Shown in pieces: positions 21,645-31,294 of a DNA stretch of 64,000 nucleotides. The stretch is from positions 186,001-250,000 of the forward strand of contig NW_020167524.1 in the NCBI RefSeq assembly GCF_001641265.1. The letters run 5' to 3'. Within the stretch, counting starts at the first letter, position 1; each line of letters begins with the position of its first letter. Source of the DNA: Pseudogymnoascus destructans. Taxonomy: Eukaryota > Ascomycota > Leotiomycetes > Thelebolales > Thelebolaceae. The position numbers were made by a program, and so were the translations under genes. The notes below the pieces were generated by a model, which made no database searches, was not told the DNA's origin, and was given only the letters and a program-made list of their open reading frames with translations.

Positions 21645-22317
21645 ATGGGTCATCCAGCTGGTCTTAGAGCTGGCACGCGCTATGCGTTCAGCCGTGACTT
21701 CAAGAAGAAGGTGCGATTCAACAGCTCGATAAATATAGAAGGATGCCATACTAATATTCTGGCCAGGGAATGATCAAGCTGTCCACATACTTGAGACAAT
21801 ACAAAGTCGGAGACATCGTGGATATCAAGGCCAACGGTGCTGTTCAAAAGGGGTGAGTGGCATTGGCATTCGGGGGAACAATATGGTCCAGAGGGACCGT
21901 AGAGGGCGAGAATATATTTCTAACTCGCAAATAGTATGCCACACAAGGTTTACCACGGAAAGACCGGTGTTGTGTACAACGTTACCAAGAGCGCCGTCGG
22001 AGTTATCATCTACAAGAAGGTCAAGCACCGTTACATCGAGAAGCGCGTCAACCTGCGCATCGAGCATGTGTCTCTTTCCCGTTCAAGAGAAGAGTTCGTC
22101 CGCCGCGTCAAGGCCAACGCCGAGCTCAAGAAGAAGTCAAAGGCCGACGGCACCCACGTCCACTTGAAGAGGCAGCCGGCGATGCCCCGTGAGGCAAGGA
22201 CGATTTCATGCAAAGACAACATCCCAGAAACTGTCGTCCCAGTGTATGTCAATCTCTTTTGGTACTTGTTACTTCAAATGTCTAACTATTTCCAGTGCCT
22301 ACGAGACGTTTATTTAG
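21645..22317 (+). CDS. RPL21: 60S ribosomal protein L21 (eL21)
   Basis: Exons 21645-21710, 21767-21852, 21935-22243 and 22296-22317 give exactly 160 residues, the family length. It starts MGHPAGLRAGTRYAFSRDFK and continues GMIKLSTYLRQYKVGDIVDI, GMPHKVYHGKTGVVYNV, RYIEKRVNLRIEHVSLSRSR, ending VPVAYETFI. eL21 is an SH3-fold protein of the large subunit near the central protuberance. Introns use GTGCGA, GTGAGT and GTATGT donors. The last coding exon is only 22 bases and is fixed by the invariant AYETFI end. Confidence 0.97.
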
Positions 22318-22853
22318 TTGCGTCGTTGACTCGGTTATACTTGGGTTTTGCTTGGGGTCTGTGGTATTGCATGGGACGAAATGACTGAGCCATACCATAA
22401 AGGAATAAGAGCCCGGTTACTTGAGGCACAGAACTATGTTGCGTGACATGCGTATGTGAGATCATTCAATAAAAAAGTTAAAACATGCGAGGATGAAAGT
22501 GATGCATCATGGATTCCTGGACGGCTACAGGAGACTCCTAAGGCAGGGAAGCCTGTCTCGTTCTACTATTCATACGTTCCACTCTCCACCACAAAACAAT
22601 ACCTCTAGAGCAGATATTGCTTGGAAATCAATTACGAAAATATCCTCCTTGTAGTGATAAATTCCATGTTACCCTTTCCCAGCCCGTATGAGATCAAAGA
22701 CCATCTCAATGCAGCCCCTGTATACCCTTACCATATTGTGCTATTTAGCGTGTACCAAACGAATACTCTGCTCCAAACTCATCGCTAGAGGATCGTCCTG
22801 TAAAAGGTTAGTATCAAGCAAATGACATTCCGCTATGTCGTAAATAACCAATA
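22318..22853. other. intergenic, RPL21 3' side
   Basis: No gene seen. It separates the RPL21 3' end from the stop codon of the decayed minus-strand gene that follows. Confidence 0.45.
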
Positions 22854-24120
22854 TCACCACCCAGTACTCTTCAGCCGTAGGCCCATCTCCGATGCTACGG
22901 GAGGAATCAAACTTTCCGTGCCTTCATGGTCACTGCCTGAAATGATATCCATAGCTTGGCTCGAAGAATTGAGTACCTGCTCAGGGACAGGCCCTCTGGC
23001 AATTTCGACGCCTCCCATCCCGTCCCTGTAGTTCCACGCCTACAAGGTTATGCGTGTATAGCGATTGCTCTTGATGCACTGCCTACCGTGTTCTACTCGC
23101 ATTGAGTGATTTTGGGCTCGAAGGGCAGCGTTCAAAACCACCTGCTTCAGGGGAAGGTGCCTAGCTATATTTGCGGTGTATGCCGCTCACAGCGGATTTC
23201 AGGGCCTGGTACGTCTCATCTTTACTCGGCTTCAGGGTTTGTGACCCATCTAGCACATTTGTTGCTGTTGTCGATTTCAATGGCTGTCTATCTTCTGGTT
23301 TGGGTAGGAGCCGGAGAAAACGTGAGCAGAAAGAGGTTCGACTGGCGACATTGAAATACCAATGTCGCCAGTCGAACCTCTTTCTGCTCACTGATGAGAT
23401 TCATCAATGCTGGGCTGATGTCCTCGGGCTCTATCAGTGGAACGAAGGGGCTCCGAATGCCTTTGGACTCACGTGAGTCGCAGGACTCGTTCCGGTATTC
23501 ACGAAGCAGACTGGTTCCTCCACCTAGTGGCCTAGCTTGCCCCCTGCTGCGTGCTGTGATGGAGGGATCGCTCACAAGCTTTGTCTGTGGCCTCTTAGAA
23601 GTATCGACAACAGGAAGCTCGCGTTCTCTACGGTTAAGGACACATATATTTTACCTCGCCACTCTGGATCCCAAGAACACCACTAGTACCAGCGTATACA
23701 ACATAGCCTTCTCTCATGTCACTCAGGCAATGGCGATAATATCAATGTGAGCTCGCCGCTATAAAATGTGATACGGAAACTCCCAAGCGCTCCATGGTGC
23801 TTCAAAATTATAAGGACTGTAAATGTGTTAGGAAAGTCGACATATCTTAACTTCTCAACTTACTTGATATCCATGCCTAATTGAAACATAACCAGCAAAA
23901 TATATTCATAAACAGTTTATTGTAACTTACATTCGAATGACTTGGTTGACCACTTGCATATCCCCATAGCGCCGTTCCCAAGCCCTTCAACCACGCCATG
24001 GTAAAATCCATCTGGTTCTTCTAACGCCGAAGTATCATCTGTATAAATAAAGGGCTGCTTTCTATAGCTTGCGATTGTTTTCCCCTTCTTGTTTACTGTA
24101 ATTTCCGGGCTGTGGTATTC
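22854..24120 (-). pseudogene. decayed conserved fungal gene, function unknown
   Basis: On the minus strand, protein-like segments follow one another in the right order but in different frames. They are HSPEITVNKKGKTIASYRKQ, then DGFYHGVVEGLGNGAMGICK, a 13-base exon (23876-23864), NPYNFEAPWSAWEFPYHI, MREGYVVYAGTSGVLGIQSG, RRERELPVVDTSKRPQTKLV, PFVPLIEPEDISPALMNLIS, FLRLLPKPEDRQPLKSTT, QVVLNAALRAQNHSMRVEH, and finally AWNYRDGMGGVEIARGPVP through SGW and a stop at 22854. Introns with GTAAGT/CAG sites are still recognisable (23940-23877, 23863-23817). At least four frame changes (near 23765, 23720, 23650 and 23170) and a jump at the palindrome near 23320 break the gene. I do not recognise the family. 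The 5' end is not resolved. Confidence 0.7.
23322..23391. repeat. perfect palindrome, 32-bp arms, 6-bp loop
   Basis: Bases 23322-23353 are the exact reverse complement of 23360-23391, separated by AAATAC. The palindrome lies inside the decayed minus-strand gene and reads open through both arms in one frame there. Long perfect arms in a decaying gene point to a recent template-switch event rather than chance. Confidence 0.95.
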
Positions 24121-25012
24121 TTGGGAACGAAGTAGCAGTTAGTTAGCTTGTTGCGGGTGCTCACAAACAGCCAACTTGCCCTGGTCATTTTGAGGTCTTG
24201 TCCAATTTCTCTAATTCATCACGAGGTCGTTTTTAAGGCCGTGGCCTTTCCCATAAGAAACTCATGCCAGCCGTTGTAAGTTCATCTCGAACGGTTTAAA
24301 GTGCTTTAAAGTGCCTTTCATAGTAGTCCCTCGACACCAAACGAAGACCTTGTTCTGATCAGTACTTCAACTATATTGTTTTATAACGTTTTATAACTTG
24401 CAAGACCTTCGAGTGCTTTACTACATATAGACATTCCTAGAACTAAGCAGTGTACATACAGAGTACCCGTACATGTATTGCTATTTTATGAACAATTCGC
24501 AGTCTAAATGGAGTCTCGTTGGCATCTGATGTATGTTGGCTTGAGGCACTAGTGAGCGAGCACATCTTAGCCCCGGTTACAACGTCGACACATTTGTGGC
24601 CCTTATTCGGAGGCCGCTATCCAAGAACAACACGTTGGTACACACAGAGTTGCTCATGTAGTTAAAGTCCCTAGGAAAAACTGTAGATGGCAGCTACTTA
24701 GAAATTAAATTCGAGAGAGAAGTCTATCACAGAATTTTAACATCAATTTGTATTGACTATACTCGCGCCTTTGTTTGTAAGGCGCTTAGCCATAAGCACA
24801 TGCCCACCCCAAGCTCCGCTCTTAGGCTGGATCTCCCGTATGTACCTGCGTTCTCCTCCTAATTACAAGCTGGAAAGTTAAGCCCCTCTCTCTCGCCTTA
24901 TTCAAATATCACATCGTTACGGAGGAAGCGTTCAAAAGTTTTGTCCCACGCTAGGAAACGCCACAGTTCAAACAATTTAGTTATGTACATAGTTATGAAA
25001 TCAGTGTTCTTC
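24121..25012. other. AT-rich decayed DNA, no gene resolved
   Basis: May include the lost 5' end of the decayed gene (GACCAGGGCAAG reading on the minus strand near 24165-24190, followed by a GTGAGC donor-like site). Otherwise nothing is recognised. Confidence 0.4.
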
Positions 25013-25150
25013 TCACCCCTCCTTGTACTCATTTCCGCCTTCTAGCTCGATGACTTTCTGGATATGTCGAGGAATCCTCTCGACCCAGGCTTGGATTTGC
25101 GACTGAGGGAGGTCTTCCCAACAGGCCTCCCAAGCTCGTATCGCGTCTGG
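25013..25150 (-). pseudogene. Tc1/mariner-type transposase, C-terminal fragment
   Basis: The minus strand reads DAIRAWEACWEDLPQSQIQA, then WVERIPRHIQKVIELEGGNE and YKEG before a stop at 25013-25015. This is the standard C-terminus of fungal Tc1-type DDE transposases. It begins exactly where the plus-strand transposase at 26706 stops (after APKSR). The two pieces are therefore best read as halves of one gene separated by an inversion. Confidence 0.85.
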
Positions 25151-25432
25151 TGAGAGGAACCCCTGTTGGGTCAATCTCCTTAAGTACCCAAAACGGGTCC
25201 GACTCGGCTAACTGTTGAACACATAATTGGAGTTTGACGACTTGATTGAGTAACTACGGGCAGGCGGAGCCCTTATATACATTCAGTATACAATCTACGC
25301 TGTGCAGCGTACTATCAGGAACATCCCATGTTCCAACACTAACCGGCCCTAACTCTCCCCACGTGACCGTAACCTGTCCGACTCCGATCCCTTCCATCAC
25401 TGAGGGCAGAGGCATCCTTCCACCTGACAGGT
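25151..25432 (+). mobile_element. LTR-like repeat, 3' part (copy 1)
   Basis: It matches bases about 27044-27180 of the intact copy (GAGAGGAACCCC, then GGTCCGACTCGGCTAAC, CACGTGACCGTAAC and GAGGCATCCTT). Its first 110 bases are missing here and are found, inverted, at 26708-26815. It is itself interrupted by the 126-bp insert at 25213-25338. Confidence 0.8.
25213..25338 (+). mobile_element. 126-bp solo LTR-like insert with 5-bp target duplication
   Basis: It begins TGTTGAACA and ends TGTTCCAACA, so it has TG...CA termini with short inverted ends, and it is flanked by CTAAC on both sides (25208-25212 and 25339-25343). Removing it restores the LTR copy it sits in. A copia-type solo LTR is the simplest reading; a small non-autonomous DNA element is the alternative. 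Confidence 0.75.
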
Positions 25433-26706
25433 CAACCGGATATATACTCGCGCAATTCAGTGTGGGTTTGACCCCAATCATATGCCACTCACCTTACGAG
25501 ATGAGTAGTTACAGGACGCTCCCCGGTCTAGCCGCCTGACAAAACAAACAGCTGAAGCGACAGAGGGAGCAAAGGTGCGAACCGACCATTACGGAAGGGA
25601 AAAAACTTGTGCTGATATCGCGGGGGAACTTAGCTTGCAAGGTATCGACATCTCCTCCACGACAATATGGAGGGTTTTAAGGACTGCTGGCTTCCGGAAA
25701 ACGAAACCGACGAGGAAGCTGTAAGGTCACAGGGCACCCAGCTCACAGTAATAGCATATCAGAGTGCGAGTCGGAGGCTAAACGGATGCTATCCTATAGG
25801 TCTACTATGAAGGATACAAAAAAGATGAAGGAGGAACCCCGTGAGTCGATTGTCTCAAGTACCCGAAAACCATCCGACTCAGTTCCGACTCAGTTAGCCC
25901 ACCCAAATGATCACACGTGACCCCGCAGCTACCCAGAGTCTACTCCCTAGAATGGGAAGGCATCCTTACAGAAGCCTGGGTTGATGAAGAAGATGAGGGT
26001 GGAGAGATTAAAATGGTGCCTCGACCATCAGCACTGGACACTCGAGGATTGGAAAAATGTAATATGGTCAGATGAGACATCTGTGGTACTAAACCATAGA
26101 CAGGGAGGTTATCGGATATGGAGAAAGGCAGACGAGGCATTTTTACGGAGTTGCATTAGGGAACGGTGGAAAGGATACTCAGAATTTATGTTTTGGGGAT
26201 GTTTTACTTATGACAAGAAAGGGCCATGTCATTGTTGGATCCCAGAGACAAAAAAAGAACGAGACGCTGCAGAAGTTGAAATACATGGAATAAATGAGAG
26301 TTGGAACCAATTTTACGTGAAGAATGGGAATTATCAAATGGGATACGCCGAATGTCTCTACGCAATCTTCCTGGTATAAAGCCGCTATGGAGATGGAATA
26401 AAAAGAATGGGAAGTTAAGCTGTGAGAAAGGAGGAGGGGGGATAGATTGGTACCGGTATCAGAAAAAGATTCTGATACCAAAGATGTTCCCATTCGCAAG
26501 GGAATGCATGGTAGACCGTCCGGATACTATTGTACAAGAAGACAACGCTCCATCACACAATCATTACATTCAGCGGCGAGTATTTCAATTACATGACATT
26601 AATCGCCTCTTCTGGTGCGCCAACTCTCCAGATTTAAATGTCATCGAGCCGTGTTGGCCATGGATGAAAAGGAGGACTACAAGGAAGGGGGCACCAAAAA
26701 GTCGAT
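25433..26706 (+). pseudogene. Tc1/mariner-type transposase, interrupted
   Basis: The helix-turn-helix part reads CADIAGELSLQGIDISSTTI, then WRVLRTAGFRKTKPTRK up to 25719. After the 251-bp insert it resumes exactly in frame with PGLMKKMRVERLKWCLDHQH, WTLEDWKNVIWSDETSV (first catalytic Asp), QEDNAPSHNHY (second) and SPDLNVIEPCWPWMKRRTTR (third acidic position), ending APKSR. Frame changes occur near 26290-26400. The C-terminus is at 25013-25150 on the other strand. Tc1 transposases cut and paste at TA sites; this copy is dead. Confidence 0.88.
25720..25970 (+). mobile_element. 251-bp solo LTR-like insert in the transposase
   Basis: Ends are TGTAAGG...CCTTACA, flanked by the 5-bp duplication GAAGC (25715-25719 and 25971-25975). 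Taking out the insert and one GAAGC rejoins the transposase codons AGG-AAG-CCT-GGG with no loss. Two related copies lie at 26932-27180 and, broken, at 25151/26708. TG...CA ends plus a 5-bp duplication indicate a solo LTR. Confidence 0.85.
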
Positions 26707-26707
26707 T

Positions 26708-26831
26708 GATCTTTTTTGTATCCTTCATAGTAGACCTATAGGATAGCATCCGTTTAGCCTCCGACTCGCACTCTCATATGCTATTACTGTGAGCTGGATG
26801 CCCTGTGTCCTTACATTATACAAAAAAGATC
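26708..26831 (-). mobile_element. inverted 5' part of LTR copy 1, bounded by 14-bp inverted repeats
   Basis: Read on the minus strand, 26815 back to 26708 gives TGTAAGGACACAGGGCACC through GGATACAAAAAAGATC, the first 110 or so bases of the LTR family. The unit is bounded by GATCTTTTTTGTAT (26708-26721) and its exact reverse complement (26818-26831). Confidence 0.8.
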
Positions 26832-26931
26832 ACGCCTGCCGGGGACGGCTGTACTTCAATAATATCCCACACTGGAACGACTCAGGAGAACTACCATTAC
26901 GATATCGACCGCAACTCGGTGACGTTTCGGA

Positions 26932-27180
26932 TGTAAGGACACAGGGCACCCAGCTCACAGTAATAGCATATGAGAGTGCAAGTCGGAGGCTAAACGGATG
27001 CTATCCTATAGGTCTACTACGAAGGATACAAAAAAGGTAAAGAGAGGAACCCCCGTTGGGTCAATCTCCTTAAGTACCCAAAACGGGTCCGACTCGGCTA
27101 ACCTGCCTTCACTCTCACCACGTGACCGTAACTTGTCTGACTCAGATACCTTCCGTCGCTGAGGGAGAGGCATCCTTACA
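26932..27180 (+). mobile_element. LTR-like repeat, complete copy 3
   Basis: A 249-bp copy with ends TGTAAGGACAC and GGCATCCTTACA. It is closely similar to the insert at 25720. No target duplication is seen (TCGGA to the left, CTACC to the right), so it may be the end of a larger lost element or a recombined copy. Confidence 0.75.
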
Positions 27181-27613
27181 CTACCCCCCTCCTGAGAAAG
27201 TGCTTTGTTTGCAAAGCACGCAGCTAGTATCATGTCCGCAACATCTCCTAATGGTATCCGTGAGCGGAGCGTTCTTTGTTATCAGAATGTTGGCTGGTAA
27301 TTGCGTCCGGAATAACTCCGTTTGTCGTGCGCATCGGGAAGATGCTTTGTTTGCCACAGCAGTCATCCCGAGGTGGTATCGCGTTAGGGTCCATTTGGTA
27401 TGCGAAACTGGAGCTCGCTTTTTGTTTGATTTCAGGTTCGTTCGTGAGGTCTGAATCAGTACCGGAAGGTGTCCGCTACACGTTTGAGTAGAATTTTCGT
27501 GAACGTGAAAGAAGAAGCGGCCGCGCTAGCCCGATTCGGAGTTTATTGTTGTAAGCCAACATTTGAGTATTCCGCTTCGCCCACTTCCTCTTGTTTTTTT
27601 CCTTACAACAACA
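27181..27613. other. unassigned DNA between LTR copy 3 and the Cys-rich gene
   Basis: CCCCCCTCCTGAGAAAG follows the LTR. No gene model is convincing. The last part is probably the 5' region of the gene at 27614. Confidence 0.35.
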
Positions 27614-28214
27614 ATGCCAGCGACCCTCCCGCCCGAGACCAGTAAGTGGCCCCTCCCCGTCCATTTCTTATGTGATACTGATAGATTGGATAGTATACAT
27701 CCAATCCACATGAACGAGTAGGTGATGAGAGCGCGTTGGCGCGGTGTTGATAACTTGTGCTGGGCTGACGGAATCGCAGATTCTGAATTTGAAGATGCCG
27801 GTTCCCACCCCCTCCGGGGCCCTTACGGTTGCCTTCCGCGTACTCTGTCTGTGCTGCCTTCAGGCCAAAGCCCGTGGGATCCAGTCCCATGACTGCGTCT
27901 GGTCCCCGACCAGTTCGAAGTGTGGGTACTGCACGTCGCAGCACTCGCCTTGCGTCCCAGTAGGTTTTCTTGTGGGGTTCAGTGTTTGGTTTGGTTGGCC
28001 ATTGCTGACTTTGGTGGAAGCTGCCGTGGTTCCTTGGGGAAGAGTTTGCAGCCCTCCGCGCCGCCGAAGAGGCCACCCCCCTCATTCCCGCCGACGTCGC
28101 CGCCACCGAGGCAAATCGGGTGGCCCTCCTGGCCGCCCAGAGCATGCCAAAGTTCCGCTCTGAGGCGGAGCGTGACCTCTACGAGGAGGCACGCACCACT
28201 CGGGTGTCATACTG
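27614..28214 (+). pseudogene. small Cys-rich gene, 3' end replaced by a dispersed repeat
   Basis: Exon 1 is probably 27614-27641 (MPATLPPET, GTAAGT donor). A Cys-rich exon 27780-27959 reads VLCLCCLQAKARGIQSHDCV and WSPTSSKCGYCTSQHSPCVP, a C-x-CC...C...KCGYC...C array that could bind zinc. The intron 27960-28020 leads to exon 28021 onward (LPWFLGEEFAALRAAEEATP, LLAAQSMPKFRSEAERDLYE). The frame ends TTRVSY-stop only because the repeat at 28205 supplies the last codons, so the true C-terminus is lost. How exon 1 joins the Cys-rich exon is unsure. The family is unrecognised. Confidence 0.6.
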
Positions 28215-29113
28215 ACATTCGTTGCACTCAGTTTGCTATCAAACTCAAGAGCAAACTTAGAAATCTCCTCCTCAAACCTACAAGTCACTATACATATTTT
28301 GGCTTGTCACACCAACAACAAGAGCAATACTACTCAACAATTGCTACAACCCTCTATGATTCATTACACGTCATTGCTCCTTAGTTACTGGGCCGATATG
28401 ACCACATAGCATATCTCTACAACCCTCTATGACTCATTACATGACATCACTCCTTAGTTCCTGGGCTAATACTACACATGACATATCTCTATCAACTAGA
28501 GGCCTAGGAACATGAATGATAGCTCCAAAAGCTTCTACAACCCTCTATGATTCATTACATGTCATCGGTCCTTAGTTACCTACAAGATTGGTTAAGTTAT
28601 GACATAATCTGTCTATAGGGGTACTCTGACCTTGGACCTCCTTTCACTTCCTATAGGCTAGGAACCTAGGAGATGGTTCTATGGAATTCTCTTACATCGA
28701 CTACAGTTACCAAGCCTGGTTAGTCATGGAAAGTCTTGGAAAATGAGAGAACTACACTCCTTTAGCATAAATAGGATTGCCCTTTCCTTAAGAAAGGGCA
28801 AGCAGACAATACAGTAAATCGACTATCACATATTTCCACGTCTTTTCCAAGCTTCCAAGCATTGATCTTGTTACTCCTTGTTTCTGAAAAGTCAGTGAGG
28901 TGTTAACCTCTGACTTACCCCTGAGTTCCCAGACTCAACATTTGTTGCAACTTGTCTGAACCACTTCACTACATCACACACCTGATTGCTGCGTTGTGGA
29001 ATAGTCTAAGCTACAACCCTTTGGCTCTGTTTCCTAAGACAGTGTGTTGTCTTAGTAAATTCATCCCTTCCTTGGGTGGCTAGATTCTCGCATCTGGTGC
29101 ACCCACCATTACA
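28205..29113 (+). repeat. dispersed LTR-like repeat R1, copy A
   Basis: 909 bp starting TGTCATACTGACATTCG and ending CACCCACCATTACA. It is nearly identical to 50562-51542 and, in reverse, to 30620-31294. It contains three internal imperfect repeats of the phrase CTACAACCCTCTATGATTCA. TG...CA ends suggest a long LTR, but no target duplication is visible. Confidence 0.85.
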
Positions 29114-29539
29114 TCCACCTGAATGGTTTCTGGCACCCAAACTTGATTTTGATATTCTAGCATGCCGTTTTGAGTTCGCAATAAGCCAATGCAACCTCTT
29201 TGCTTGTTCGATCACCATTCTCAAACTTCTGTAGTGTAGCCTTGCAGAATTTGTCTTCCAGTTGAGACTTTTGGATTTTCTCAAGAATTGTCATTTCTCT
29301 GATATGAGTCTCAACTGGAGCTAGCTGAGCTGTTTGGCCCTGTTCTTCGAGTTTCTGAATGTCTGGATGTAGCCTCGAAGGTGGTAGCAACACCTGAAGC
29401 TGTTGCTTTTGTCAATCATCCTCATCATTGCCTTCTGGTCTGTCACCAGTGTCATGACACTCCTTCGATATTTGTGTCACGACCCTTCGATTCGCTTTAG
29501 TCTCTAGTACTTATTTTGAAAAGCAAACCCAACAAGCTC
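29114..29539. other. transposon-derived DNA, unassigned
   Basis: An open minus-strand stretch reads RLHPDIQKLEEQGQTAQLAP and TILEKIQKSQLEDKFCKATL, coiled-coil-like and possibly from an element's coding region. Family not recognised. Confidence 0.35.
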
Positions 29540-30151
29540 TGAAGAATGAACCAGGACACCACTCTCACAGTCAACTGTCAGCTCGGATTCCAGACCCTCC
29601 AATCCTCACAGATGGGATAGAGCCAGCATTTGAAGACTGGGTTGTGAAAATTCGCCTCAAGCTCGAAGCCAACATTGATCATTTTCCAACACAGACTTTA
29701 CAAATGAGCTACATTCAGAGTCGACTGGGAGGACTGGCAGTTTGACATGTCAATCCAAGGCTTCGACCAAACTCTACAAACAAACTGCAGACAGCAGAAG
29801 AAATTCTCAAACTTTTGGAAAAAGTCTTCAGTGATCCCGATCAAAGGCACACAGCTCAAACTGAGTATCGGAAGCTGTATCAGAGAAACAACACCTTTGC
29901 AGTGTTCTGGGCCGAGTTCCAAAGGCTCATGACAGAGCTTGATTACTCTGAAGAAACTTTGCTAGATGACTTGCGCTTCAAAGTCAACCAACAGATGCAG
30001 AACTTGGAATTGATGCTCCTTCTGCCAGGGATTTCAGTTCATATCGTCAAGTCAGACACATATTGCCAAAGGCCCTATTGTGCAGTTGTCGGCTGTAGGA
30101 GCCACTCGAGAGGAGCGCACTTCCCTCACAGTTATATCCTTGTCGAGGGAG
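29540..30151 (+). pseudogene. gypsy-type retrotransposon gag remnant
   Basis: Segments read IPDPPILTDGIEPAFEDWVV, then KLLEKVFSDPDQRHTAQTEY, RKLYQRNNTFAVFWAEFQRL and ELDYSEETLLDDLRFKVNQQ, the gag pattern of fungal Ty3/gypsy elements. A stop near 29745 and a frame change before 29815 break it. The pol region is absent. The purine run GTCGAGGGAG just before 30152 is the expected polypurine tract. Confidence 0.75.
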
Positions 30152-30619
30152 TGTTGTAAAAGGTCTGACTTGCGAAGGTGGTGTGTGTCGAGCTGACTGT
30201 CAAGAGCCAACTTTGAGGGGTTGCCTCGAGATCGTCCTGGAATCGACTTCAGGATAAGGTTTCTGGTTCTGGGGTTTTCAAAGAATGGATTTCAATTTCA
30301 ATTTCAGAAGAGGGTTCAGCTCGAAGAGCAGAAAAAGAGGTATAAGAGAGATTGGGTTTTATGTCACGGTTCACCAAGGCATAGGGTGCCAGTTGGGTAT
30401 TATGAATTAAACTCAATCTAGAGAAGAAAGGAAAGAGAAGAGGAGCACTCGGGCAGTGGCTCGATCTATATACAGCTATGTTGTTGTGGAGTGAATTCTC
30501 TTTAGCGAGACCAGTTCTGAGAATTCACTCCACAACTGAAAACTTCGCTCCAACCCCGGAAAGCTCCCCACACCCCTTAACCCCCACTCGAGCTGCAAGG
30601 CGCACTTGATATCGTAACA
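30152..30619 (+). mobile_element. 3' LTR of the gypsy-type remnant
   Basis: Starts TGTTGTAAAAGG directly after the polypurine tract and ends GATATCGTAACA at the junction with repeat R1 copy B, giving about 468 bp. No matching 5' LTR is seen upstream of the gag remnant. Confidence 0.65.
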
Positions 30620-31294
30620 GTTAGCACCTCACTGACTTTTCAGAAACAAAGAATAACAAGATCAATGCTTGGAAGCTTGGAAAAGACGTGGAAGTATGTG
30701 ATAGTCAATTTACTGTATAGTTCTCTCATTTTCCAAGACTTTCCATGACTAACCAGGCTTGGTAACTGTATTAGAAATCAAGTGCGACCCACAACTAGCT
30801 TGCTAATCATGTAGTTAACATAAGAGAATCCCATAGAACCATCTCTTGGGTTCCTAGCCTATAGGAAGTGAAAGGAGGTCCAAGGTCAGAGTACCCCTAT
30901 AGACAAATTATGTCATAACTTAACCAATCTTGTGGGTAACTAAGGAGTGATGACGTGTAATGAATCATAGAGGGTTGTAGAAGCTTCTAGAGCTAACGTT
31001 CATGTTCCTAGGCCCCTTTAGTTTGTAGAGATATGCCATGTGGTAGTATTGGCCCACCCCCTTAAGGAGATTTTCTTAATAACTTGTTCAATGAGTGTCC
31101 AAATGATATGCCATGATATATGTAGCATAAACAGATGTAGTAGAAGAGTTTGCAGCAATCGTTGAGTAGTATTGTTCTTGTTGTTGGTGTGATAAGCCAA
31201 GATATGTATAGTGACTTGTAGGTTTGAGGAGGAGATTTCGAAGTTTGCTCTTGAGTTTGATAGTAAACCGAGTGCAACGAATGTCAGTATGACA
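30620..31294 (-). repeat. dispersed repeat R1, copy B (partial, inverted)
   Basis: Read on the minus strand from 31294 it begins TGTCATACTGACATTCG and follows copy A, with a changed stretch near 31020-31150. It stops abruptly at GTGAGGTGCTAAC, where the gypsy LTR begins, so the gypsy element probably inserted into it. Confidence 0.8.

Noticed and set aside
23328..23350. A tRNA gene suggested by GAGGTTCGACTGG in the palindrome
   Set aside because: The B-box-like string is imperfect, there is no A box or cloverleaf, and the sequence is explained by the palindromic duplication.
25720..25970. A MITE-type DNA transposon
   Set aside because: Only about seven bases of inverted ends match, while TG...CA termini and a 5-bp duplication fit a solo LTR better.
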